From the NCBI GenBank assembly GCA_031835245.1, contig JAVKOQ010000171.1, positions 1-64,000 on the forward strand: DNA of 64,000 nt, read 5' to 3'. This stretch comes from Balamuthia mandrillaris (taxonomy: Eukaryota > Discosea > Longamoebia > Balamuthiidae). Positions 9,836-19,623 of this stretch are shown one piece after another. Made by a program: the position numbers and the translations under genes. Under the pieces are notes generated by a model. It was not told where the DNA came from. It did not search any database and saw only the letters and a list, made by a program, of their open reading frames with translations. The number at the start of each line of letters is the position of its first letter. Positions within the stretch are counted from its first letter, which is position 1.

Positions 9836-11205
9836 CTTTCTCTAACTCGCTCAACTACAGTGCCATGGTCTAGCCTCATCTATGACAAAGTTGTGAAAAG
9901 TTTGAGTAGTCATGCCAACAAGTATTACATAGTGGCGATGGACCTCCCTGGCTTTGGGCTCAGTGAGAAATGGGAAGATTATCCCTATGACATCGACTCG
10001 TTTGCAGGTGCATTGGATCGACTCATCTTTACTTCTCTCTCTCTCTCTCTCCCTCTCTTTCTCTCTCTGCCTCCTTTTCTTCCTTACAACGTTTGAGCTT
10101 ATCATTTTGCTTTGCAGAAACTGTTCGAGATGTGGTTCTTGCTATGAGCCTTGGAAGGATACATCTTGTTGTGGAGGATTTTAGTGGTACGAGGATTTGT
10201 TGATTCTCTCTTTGTTTTTATTCTCCATTGCGTGGTCCTTCTTTTACCTCTCTTCTCTCACCTGTTTCTGCTAACTTTGTTCCTTTTCAAAAGCTATGAT
10301 TGGCGTCACATTCGCACAGCAAAATCCAGATATGATGAGGAGTCTCACGTTGGTCAATCCTATTCTTGAACCTTCTGTAGTGGCCTTGCCTTATCCACTA
10401 TCTTCGTTGTTGAGTGACAGTTGGTCTCCCTCACGCTGGTTTTTCTTGGAAGAGCATAATGTTCCGGGTATTACTTGCTTCTTTTCCCCTTCTCTTGTTC
10501 TCTTTTTCCTCTCTCTTGTTCTCATTTGCTCATACAATACAAAAAGGGATGGATTGGTTGAGTTGGATTTCCTTTCGCTTTGTATCCGGTCTGGGTTATG
10601 TTCCATACAAAGAATGGAATTCTCACACATTTCTCTTACATCATGACGACGGCGACCGAAGCATAGCTGCTGCAATGAAGGCTTTGCTTCAACCACAAAA
10701 CGATGGCAAACAAGAAGACGGAACGAGCTTCTGGCAAAAACAAGTGGAAGAGATTCACAATAGCAATCACAATATTTCTCTTTGCTTCCTTTGGAGTTCT
10801 TCTGCGGTGGATCCAGTCGCTGCGGCACAGAAAGAGCACTTTGAAAGGATGATGCACAAGTTGATAACTTCGGCAACAGAAGATAGACGGATTATCTCCG
10901 AAGAAATCGAGCAACAGAGTCGTTATTTCTTTCCAGGAATCGAACCAACAGAGCTGATTACCGAAAAGTTTACCAACTTTGTGGATAGTTTAGGTAAAGA
11001 CATGGAGAAGGAAAAACGTTTGGAGCAGATTCGGCGCCAAGAGGAAGAGTATCTACAACATCATCAATACCACCATCATGACCATGATCATCATCATCAC
11101 CACCACCATCACCCTGCACATGTGCACATGCACGGAATGCACCACCACCCTCATCACTCTCATGATGCTCATCATTTTCATGTTCATGCTGAGCATGACC
11201 ATAAT

Positions 11206-11297
<92 letters not shown>

Positions 11298-11301
11298 TTA
11301 A
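9017..11301 (+). CDS. Membrane-anchored alpha/beta hydrolase with His-rich, His-Glu repeat tail
   Basis: Six exons, all joined in phase 1: 9017-9494, 9563-9754, 9861-10007, 10118-10186, 10294-10467 and 10547-11301; 604 residues. The N terminus is Ser/Thr/Gly-rich with one transmembrane helix (VLTFLVVLSLATVYVFW, about residues 137-155). The catalytic fold follows: the oxyanion HG motif in LLLLHG, VAMDLPGFGLSEK, then VVEDFSGAMIG where the nucleophile-elbow residue is Asp, as in epoxide hydrolase, haloalkane dehalogenase and MEST-type proteins, rather than Ser. The C terminus is a histidine-rich stretch followed by about 15 His-Glu dipeptides coded by a GAGCAC microsatellite, possibly metal binding. 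Two introns contain long (CT)n tracts. The substrate is unknown. Confidence 0.83.
11205..11297 (+). repeat. (GAGCAC)n hexanucleotide repeat in coding sequence
   Basis: About 15 perfect GAGCAC units code the alternating His-Glu tail of the hydrolase and end just before its TAA. The purity implies recent slippage and likely length variation between strains. Confidence 0.9.
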
Positions 11302-11376
11302 CACAAACACGAACAAGAACAACAAAAATCGTAGGATAATGTGGAGAGATGTACATAAACAAAACTGTTTTGCTCT

Positions 11377-14300
11377 TTAGTCTTGAGATTGTGAGGATTG
11401 TGCTGTTAGTGGCTGTAGTTGGTCTTGTAACTTTTCAAATAGCAAACCTACTCGAGTTCCTCTTCCTCTTTTACAAGGCTGCATTCCTCCCATTTCGTTC
11501 ACTTTGTGGATAGGGTTCGGTGTTATTGGCGACGTTGACAAAGCGTTAGTGTTGTGATTGTTGTTGTCAGGAGGTTGGCCGTTGACACCGTCTCTAGGTG
11601 AATTTTCTCCTTGTTTTTTCTTCTTTTCTTCTTCTTTTTTCCGTTTCTTCTCTTCTTTTTCGCGTGTTCTCTCCTCTCGCTCCCGTTCCTTTTCTTCCTC
11701 TTTCCGTTTCTTCTCTTCTTCTTTGTGTTTGTGCTTTTCTGCCTTCTCTCGAAGTTTGGCTTCTTTTGCTTCGTCTTTTCTTTTTCTTTCCTCGTCCTTC
11801 TTCTTTATATCTTCTTCTTCTCTCTTCTTCTTTTCTTCTTTGCGTTTTTTCTCTTCAAAAAGAGCTTGCAGTCCTCGCGGAGAATACTTCTTAACCGCAC
11901 GATTCTCAATAACAGAACTACTTCGTCTTCGTGGGCTTACAATAGCTTTAATATTGTAGTTGAACGAACCATGTTAGAGGAAAGAAAGGAAAGGGAAGAA
12001 GATACGCAGAATGAAACATAGCTCCCTACCTTCCACTGAGAACAATTTCTTCTTTTTCGCCGGCATCGGCAAGCCTTCAACGATTGGTGGCACATGAGAG
12101 GTCGGTAAGATATCTTCACAATCCCCAAAGCTAGAACTCCTTCTACGACCAGCAGAACCTCCGCCACTCTCCTCTTCAAACATGTACAGTTTGCTGCTGA
12201 GCACCAAGTTTGACATAGCGCTGGGAACAGGGTTTAAGGAAGCATCTGCACTCATCTTTCGTTTGATGAGAGGAGGAGAAGACGAAGATGGCAATGGTCG
12301 TTGAGGATCCATCGCCGAGTCGTTGGTGTTGTTGTGGCGAGAAGATATAGCGTCTGGACGAAAAATCCGAAAACTATCTGCTCGTTTCTTTTTGTTATCC
12401 GCTGAAGAAGCATCTGCTTCATTGTGAGGATACTCCATTGACTTGCGTCTAGATGCAGCATTTGGAGGAGAAGAAGAAGACATTGAGGTCGTTGTTTCCG
12501 GTGTTGGCGCTATCGCCTCGGTAGGTTGTTTCTTTCTGGGACTCGAGTTATTACTATGGGCAGCATTTCGTGGACTAGAAAGAGGGCTAAGGCTGAGCTT
12601 TTGTTCAAGAAAGCTTTCTGCTTGAGGAGGGGCTCCATCATCCTGAGGATGAGAGCGAGGACTGAGGCCGCTCTTTTTGATTTTTCGTTGCATCTTCTTC
12701 CAAACGTTTGTTCCTATATCGCTTTTCTCGTTGTTGTTGCAACCGGCTTCGAGTTTTCCGTCTTTGGAAATAACGACTGTTCGAAGATGAGGTGATACTT
12801 CGGACAGTAAACAGCCAAAGCTATTTGTGTGTTTTAGGCGCATAATTCAGCTTGACGAAGATGAGAAAAAGATGAAAGCAAGAAACAACAAAGGTTTACC
12901 GTATTTTGGCCTCAACTCCTTTGTGTTGTTCTATGAACTGACTCAACTCCTTTCGATAGGTTTCCAAATGTTGATAGATCTGAAGAGTACATGTTGCCAA
13001 TGACTCCATTGAATGTTGCCGAGATATTGAAGTCTTTTCTTTCGGCTCTCTGGGGCTTGGTTTTGCTTCTTCTTGCTCTTGTTGTTCTTTTCGTACTTCT
13101 GTTTCGGTGAACAGCATTCGAGGAGGAGGCGAATTGTCAGCATCTTCCGCCGTCTCTTGGTGTGTAGTTTTTCCGTTTGACTTTTCCGCCTTTTATAAAA
13201 GGATCAGAACCTGTTAACGAAAGTGAGAACAAACAAAGGAGGTGTAATAAGTACAGAAATGATTTGGTCAGCGATATCTTCTAGTTTCATAATGTAGGTA
13301 TGAACGAGTTCTTGCGTGGATCGGAGGTAGTCCTCCTTTTCTGTTTCCTCCACCCTATTTGCAACGTTCTGCACCAACTTTGCGACCAATATCAACCCAC
13401 GCAAGTTCTCTGGCGTGACGCTAGGTTGTTGTGCTGACTCTCCAGCACCTCCACTTCGACTATGATTATTGAAGTTTGAAAAAAAATGGAGAGTTCATGC
13501 GATACAGAGAGTGGCTTTAAGCGATGAACGTATGGAAAGGAAAAGAAAAACGAAACTAATGAAAAATGAGTAGCTAAAAGAAGAAAAACTATCATACCAA
13601 TGGAGACCAAAATGATAAGGAGAGACGATGACAGGACACAGCAATCGAAGGAACATGTAACTGCCGATCACATCAAAAGGAGTAGTTTCTTGATGTATCC
13701 GCAACTGCTCGTAGATGAGTTTCATGGTTTCTGCCCAATCTCTGGGCAGCGAAAGAATGTGATTGAAGATGCTATCCAGCATGCCCCTTGCGGCGGTCAT
13801 AACGTTCAACAGGTTTACTTCTGCGTCGTCTCCCTCTTTGAACCGTAGTGGATCCATCTTTTGAAAGAGATTATTAAAAGAGCAGAAGTGAACCGAAAAG
13901 AGAAGAGATGCAACGAGAAGAGCGAACAAAATCAGAAACGTGAAGAAAGAGAGCACAAGAGAAGCCAGGACAAGAGAAGCATGCAAGAAAAGATAGAAGA
14001 GAAAACCGACCTCATAGCGAAGGTTGCTGGTAAGGATAGAGTTCACGGTGTGGCTTAGCACCCGTTGAATAAACTTTTGGCCGGTGGCATGACCGTATTC
14101 GCTCAAAATAGTTACGTATATGTTTGTATCTCTCAATAGTTGTCTACTCTTGTCTGCAAAGAAGAATAGCCGAAAGAATAAGAAAAGAAGAAACACGAAG
14201 AAGAACCAAGAACGAAGAACGAACGAACAACTTGAACAGAAAACAGAAAACAGAAAATGGAAAGAGAGGAGTACATTTTTGAACTCCTTCTTTTATAACA

Positions 14301-14736
14301 AAGTTACGCAGCTTGTGACCACGATCATGACCGAGAAAAATATGTACTAAGGCGGTGGCCAGTTGGTCCATCTCAGATGACTTCGCAAGCTCCAACAATG
14401 CCTGAAGCAAAACTTCTTCTTCCAAAATAAACTATTTTGTTGGTTGCCATGCAAACAAGTCAACAAAACCAAAAACAGACAAAAGACAGGGCATACCGTT
14501 TCTAACTTTTGCATGTTCTCACGCAGATGAATGGCTTGTCTGTCTCGATCCATTGGGCTTTTGGGCGTTCTCTTCTGGTCTGGCTGACCGCTGCCACCGC
14601 CAATACCAAAGGCTCTCGGAGAGGGCAACAGGCGCACAGGTGAACGAGGAGAACAACTCAACTCCCCAGCGAGTTCCAGCCCGTCCTCATTGTTTTCCTC
14701 CGTTCGAAGGTTGAGTCTCAGCCTTGTGATCTTCAT
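11377..14736 (-). CDS. RasGAP-domain protein, 884 residues
   Basis: Eight exons in transcription order: 14736-14497, 14431-14275, 14153-14011, 13857-13598, 13459-13255, 13189-12900, 12820-12030 and 11945-11377; every junction keeps frame. Residues about 85-300 form the RasGAP domain: the arginine-finger site appears as QLLRDTN (R near 140), with the GQKFIQRVL helix and the diagnostic FLRLLCPVIVSP block near 250. Both catalytic arginines are therefore present, predicting stimulation of GTP hydrolysis by Ras-like proteins at membranes. After the domain come a helical region (TCTLQIYQHLETYRKEL), a long Ser/Pro-rich disordered segment with many SPR motifs (possible kinase sites) and a highly charged Lys/Glu coiled coil. 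No PH, C2 or CRAL-TRIO domain is seen. Confidence 0.88.
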
Positions 14737-15502
14737 GGTGGAAGGAGAAGAAGTTGAGGGAAAGTTGTTCGCTCCTTAGATCGAGCACGAGGGGAGGAGA
14801 GCAATGGGGTTTCTTTTTAGATATTCCCTCGTTATATTTCCTCTCTATAATAGACAGAAAGTTAATTTTTCGAAAGGGCACTTATTTCCAAATATAGAAA
14901 AGTTACCTTTTTTCGAGTGCTATCTCTCGTCCTCTCTCTTGTCTTGTTACGGGCTCTCCTCTCTGCGCTCTCCTCTTGGCTTCTGCTCGTTCTTCCTCTC
15001 CTCCGCGTGTCGTGTTGCAGTTGTTTGTTGTGGTGTGGTGAGGGTGTGAATATTCTCTTTGAAGGTTTCTTTGCTCGTTTTTCCTCACGTTTCTCTGATG
15101 TGTTCCCTTTCTTTGTGACGTACTATTTTTCTTTTTTCTTTTTTCTTTGTTTTGTGTTCAAGTTGGGCTTTCTTCCGTTTTTTCTCCAGCTGGTAGTCTC
15201 CTGGTGATCTTGGGTTGACCTCTCGTTCGTGTAACTGTATTAATGCTTCTTCCTTTCTTCGCCCATTTCTCCTCCGTCTTTCTTCTCGTTTTCCTTCTAT
15301 TTTTTTGTGCCCCGATAAAACTTAATTAAACCAATTACAGAAAGCAGAGCAGCTTCCATTCATCTTCACTTCCCAAGAGTTCTCGTATTATCGCATGCGC
15401 GCTATTGGTTGTTGTTGTGTGTTTCTGTTAAGGAGGGAGGAAGAAGAAGTCCCGATCATGCTCACCTTCCAGTCCTGCAACAAAAAAAACAAACAAACAA
15501 GG
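14737..15502. promoter_or_regulatory. Upstream region of the RasGAP gene
   Basis: 766 bp between the RasGAP start and the 3' end of the next minus-strand gene. It is strongly pyrimidine-biased on the plus strand (purine-rich on the RasGAP sense strand), with CTCTC/TCTT patches and a short TTAATTAA near 15325. Open plus-strand frames here are composition artefacts. No gene is seen. Confidence 0.4.
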
Positions 15503-17581
15503 CTAGAAGATGAGAAGCGAAGGTCGAAGAAGAGCAGAACTATCGTCTTCCCCATCTCCGTCATTGCTAGGAGGTTCAAACTCATAGTCATCGGAAGGGA
15601 GGCCTGGAGTGTCAGAGGGAGCTTCAGTGGAGCCGTACTCGAAGGCGCCGGCATCGGGGGCAGTTCCAGCAGCAGGACGAAGATGAATGTTAAAGTCGAA
15701 ACCCACTTCATAGTCGCTGATAGAGATGCCTGTGTTTACTGCTGGCGAATCGGCACTTGGAGAAGAAAATGGAAGTAACGTGTCAGCTTATTATAAAGTT
15801 GGAGGAGAGGGAAGCAGACCGAAAGAGCCAAAAAGAGAGACAAAAAAAAGAGAACGTACGTTAGAGTATAATCCCTTTGGGCAGCGTTTGTAAAGCCTAC
15901 TTCTTCCACGGTGAGCAGGCACTCATTGTTAGATACTTCGGTATTGCCAGAACCTCCCGTGCATTGAAAGTCTGTGTCGTCAAAGCTAGGATGTCCCGCT
16001 ATCAAATTGTTAAATATCCTGAATATGGCAATAATGAAGCAATGAGCAGATGAAGGAGGAGGAGGGAAAGAACAAAAACTGTAGAATAAGAACAAAGGAG
16101 GACACGAACTTGTTCATAGTATTTGGACTGGTGATCTTAATGGCAGCAGCCCAGGATGCTCCATTCGGTTTTTGCACGTTGACGAGAGTGTTATGGAACG
16201 CGTAAATGTATTTGCCAGCAATAGCAGCACCCAAATCGGAGGAAACGATGCCTGATCCTCTCACGTTCTCTATGACATTGTTGAAGATAAGATTGTCGCC
16301 GATGCCGTGGTGAAGGATGGCGTGACCGTTGTGTCCGTTGCGAATGATGTTGGAGAAGACCCTGCCGGTGGTTCCTCCTCCGATTTGAAAGCCGCTCGTT
16401 TGATACTGTTCGTTTGCAAGTCCGTAACCATCTGCAAAGCGATTTTGTTTTTGTGTTTGTAAGTGATTGGTAACGAGGAGAACGAGAGCATGTTGTATCC
16501 TACCTATAACATTAGCGAAGAGATCAACGTCCTCATCGCTGCATCCGACTTGGATGCCATCCCATCCACTGTTTTCAACGAGGTTGTTGTGAATCTTGAT
16601 GTTTCTCAATCGGTGAGCGGGCTTGCTCGTTGTTGCACAGCTCGAGATAGGATGATCATAACAGAAAGAACTTCCAATGTACATTCCTATATGTATCGGT
16701 TGACTGTTTATGTTCTGTCGTTTTTTCTTATCTCTCTTTCCCGTTCTCTTCTCTTAGATCAACTCTCGTCTCATTTCATCCTTTTATCTCTGTTTCTGCT
16801 TCTCTTCTTCTCCTATCTGCAACTCTCTGACAACACCGACTGAACAAACAACGGAAAGAGCAGCAATAACGAACCTTCAGTTCCAGCATCGTGAATAAAG
16901 TTATGATGAACGTGTATCCCCCTCATGACAAAGTTCCCATAGTCGTAAATGTCGGTATCGCAAACAGGGTCTTGCTTAATAGCCAAACCAGCGTATTTAC
17001 AGGATGACACTTCGACGTGATCTAACTCCAGATAAGAACTCAGTCCCAGAAAACCAAAGCACTGAGCGTTTTCTGAGGCAATGTCCCATCCATATGTAAT
17101 GCTTTCATCTCCGGTTCCTTTTGTCCAAAAAGTATAAGCAAAAGAATAGAACAACAACATCGAGTTAATTCTCAGACAAATCTACGAAAGAAAGAAAACC
17201 ACGAAAAATGAACAACGAACCAGTAAAATGAACATATTCACAGTCAAACAATTGAACGCCCCAAGAAGAGTCTTTGGCGCGAACGATGGCACGCCCTCCC
17301 TCGCAATTCGTGAAGGTAATTGGCTCCTCGGCAGTTCCTTTGAAGTTGTACAAGCGAACGCTCTCTCGCTCTCCGCTTTCGAAACAAACGGTTTGCCCCG
17401 GCTGCACAGGACCTCCCTCTTCAAATTCGTCGTTGCGAAGGTCGAGAGCAGCTCCAACGTTGAGAGGAATGACGCGATCGCATTTTTGTGGGCTACATCC
17501 TTGTCCTTGTACTCCTCCTCCAAAATAACTGCAACAGAAGCAGATCAGTAAAAATACAACATTAGGTAGGCTCGAAGACAT
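15503..17581 (-). CDS. Secreted right-handed parallel beta-helix protein
   Basis: Six exons: 17581-17221, 17117-16875, 16686-16504, 16431-16110, 16018-15860 and 15755-15503; 506 residues with all phases consistent. Residues 1-27 are a signal peptide (hydrophobic NVVFLLICFCCSYF core followed by GGGVQGQG). The body shows the periodic pattern of pectate-lyase-like beta-helix coils: IKIHNNLVENSGWDGIQV, VFSNIIRNGHNGHAIL, LIFNNVIENVRGSGI, IFNNLIAGHP. It closes with DAGAFEYG, a motif common at the end of bacterial secreted beta-helix enzymes. The family binds or cleaves polysaccharides outside the cell, but the substrate is not evident. The closest analogues I recall are bacterial, so ancient transfer followed by intron gain is possible. 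The acidic C-terminal tail ends in a hydrophobic stretch too short to assign as a GPI signal. Confidence 0.8.
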
Positions 17582-17784
17582 AGTTGGCTTGCGCAGTTGA
17601 AAGTCTTTTCTTTCGTTATTGTTGCAGACATAATAAAATGAGTTAATAAATTAGCGGTCAACCAATCAAGAAGAAACGATTAACATCGTTCGTTATCGAT
17701 GACATTCTTTACTATCGCTGCACTCGTATTTACAACATTTACAGAATGCTTTGGTGTTGCTCTGTTGGTGTCATACAAACATTG

Positions 17785-18521
17785 CTATTCAGGCTTGTGC
17801 TTCCGGATGTGAAAGATTCCAATGTCCTCACTTTGGTATTTTAGTTGTAACTTGTTCACAGGCACCTTCGTTACAACAACATCAGTTTTTGGTTCATTAA
17901 GAAACAAAAAACAAAGGAAGGACATGAGAACAAAAGAAAGAACGACAAGAATGAAACCTTTTGATATTTGAAGGAGTTGTCAAGAAGAGCTTCAAAAAAT
18001 TCGAGTTCGTGCCGTTCTCTTAGCTCGTGAGAGAGAATGATGGTCGTCCGTTCGTCGCACATTGCATTTAAGTATTTTATAATTGGCGAATAGTTGTTCG
18101 GATCGTTCGTGCAGTCACTGATGCATTAAAATGAAGTTAGTTTGTTGACCGAAACAGAAAGAAGGAAATACAAACGTCAAGAACACAAAGTCAAAGCGTT
18201 CTTTGGAAAGTTCTTCAAGCGTGTCCTCCCTTTCTCTGAACATCACAATAAAAAAAAAGTGAGATTGGAGAAAGCAGAGAGAAACAAAAGATAAGATGAA
18301 GAGTAAAAGAAGAACAAGAAGAGAACGAGAGCATACGGGCTGAGTTCCTTTATGGAAACGCGCTCTCTGTCTTTGACGTCCAGATTGTTGTCCACGTTTT
18401 TGCGGATGACGTCCAAGTTGGCAGCCTTATCTGTCAGCCTATGAAAGAAAGAAAGAAATGGTCGTATAAAGGCGATGTATGAAATACGAAAGAGTAAGAG
18501 GCATTGCAAAAGGACTGTGAT

Positions 18522-18565
<44 letters not shown>

Positions 18566-19086
18566 CAACGCACGTCACACGAGCTCCTACGACATCAACA
18601 ACACAAGCGCAATCACAATAAACAACATGAGCAAAAAGGGAGGAAGTGATGAAAAAAAATAGAAAAAAAAAAAACAGCTGAGAACCTCGCAAAGCACAGA
18701 CGATGCCAACAAGCCCAGTGCCAGCGTAGAGTTGCAACACTCGAGCGTCAGTGAATGCGTCGCTGGAAAACTCGCTTGTGTTCTCCAAATATTTGATCAA
18801 CGTAATCGTCTGAATTGGTTTGTTTTTTTTTGATCAGGATCAAGCACAACAGAAGAGAGCAACAGCACAAAAAGGAACGCTGCTTACAGGATCCCAAACA
18901 AAGGCATCGCCTCCTTGCGAGATGTTCTGTTTGGGACGACAGATGGCACACAGTAACAGTGGTGAGTCACTTCAACAATGAACACAAAAAAGAGAGGGAT
19001 TGTGAGTGATTGCATACCAGAGCGCGTTTGAAAGACTTGATGCTGCGTTCCACGTAAGAGTCGTCGTTAGGCCTGTTCGCTTCCAT
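17785..19086 (-). CDS. METTL21-type protein-lysine methyltransferase
   Basis: Eight small exons: 19086-19018, 18926-18888, 18809-18686, 18586-18574, 18438-18337, 18235-18176, 18117-17958 and 17865-17785; 215 residues. Family blocks appear in order: GDAFVWDP, VLQLYAGTGLVGIVCA (SAM-binding motif I, with AGTG in place of GAGTG), GARVTLTD (motif II, split over three exons), the DFVFLTDC acidic motif and TTIILSHELR. Human relatives methylate lysines of chaperones and elongation factors. Length is normal for the family (about 215-230). The fourth exon is only 13 nt, yet both neighbouring junctions restore the strictly conserved GARVTLTD reading. The neighbouring intron at 18439-18573 carries a sense-strand (CT)n tract. 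Confidence 0.88.
18574..18586 (-). other. 13-nucleotide microexon of the METTL21-like gene
   Basis: Flanked by AG at 18588-18587 and GT at 18573-18572. It adds four residues plus partial codons, giving GARVT and joining the SAM-binding loop to TLTDKAANLD. Without it the frame is lost. Confidence 0.8.
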
Positions 19087-19623
19087 TTTTCTTCATCGAA
19101 TGGATCTCTTCTTCACTCGACGCGATTTGATTGATTTTCTCCGTTCTCTTTGTTGGTCGCAAAAACTGCACCAATCGAGACCAATTTCTGCAATTTTCGT
19201 GTTCGCCGTAACGGATTTTGGTCGACGCCAATGGGCTGTGCACCTTTTGTGACCGTTATGATTTCCGTCCTCTTTTCCGAGCGAATTTCTCCCCGCCTGG
19301 GGAGAAATTCATTCATTAAACCGATATGGCCGTTTGATGATTGGCAGAAAACGCCCGAAAGGAATGAAGGACCGACCAATCACGTTGCCAATAAAAAGAA
19401 CCAATCCTCCAATGATTGATTTGACAGCCGCCAAACTGGCGAGGTATTATTCGTTACAGCCGGATTTTTCTTTTATCTTTTCTTTTTTATTAGAACACAC
19501 AAGAGAAAAAAAAAACAGCACAGCGCACACACACACTACTTTGCTTGTTTTGTTCCCTTCTTTGTTTGGTGTAATTTTATATTTATTTATTTTTTTCGAA
19601 CGTGTAACGATTAAAATTGAAGA
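19087..19623. promoter_or_regulatory. Divergent promoter region
   Basis: 537 bp between the methyltransferase (-) and the Lys/Glu-rich gene (+). It includes CGCCTGGGGAGAAATTCATTC near 19295 and an AT-rich, T-tract-containing 5' leader (19480-19620) before the plus-strand ATG. A short inverted repeat GAATTTCTCCCC / GGGGAGAAATTC lies at 19281-19310. Confidence 0.4.

Noticed and set aside
11207-11297. CRISPR-like short repeat array
   Set aside because: The units are contiguous six-base repeats without spacers, in a coding exon of a eukaryotic gene.
14804-15207. Hydrophobic plus-strand frames
   Set aside because: They result from CT-rich promoter DNA and show no signal-peptide logic, introns or family match.
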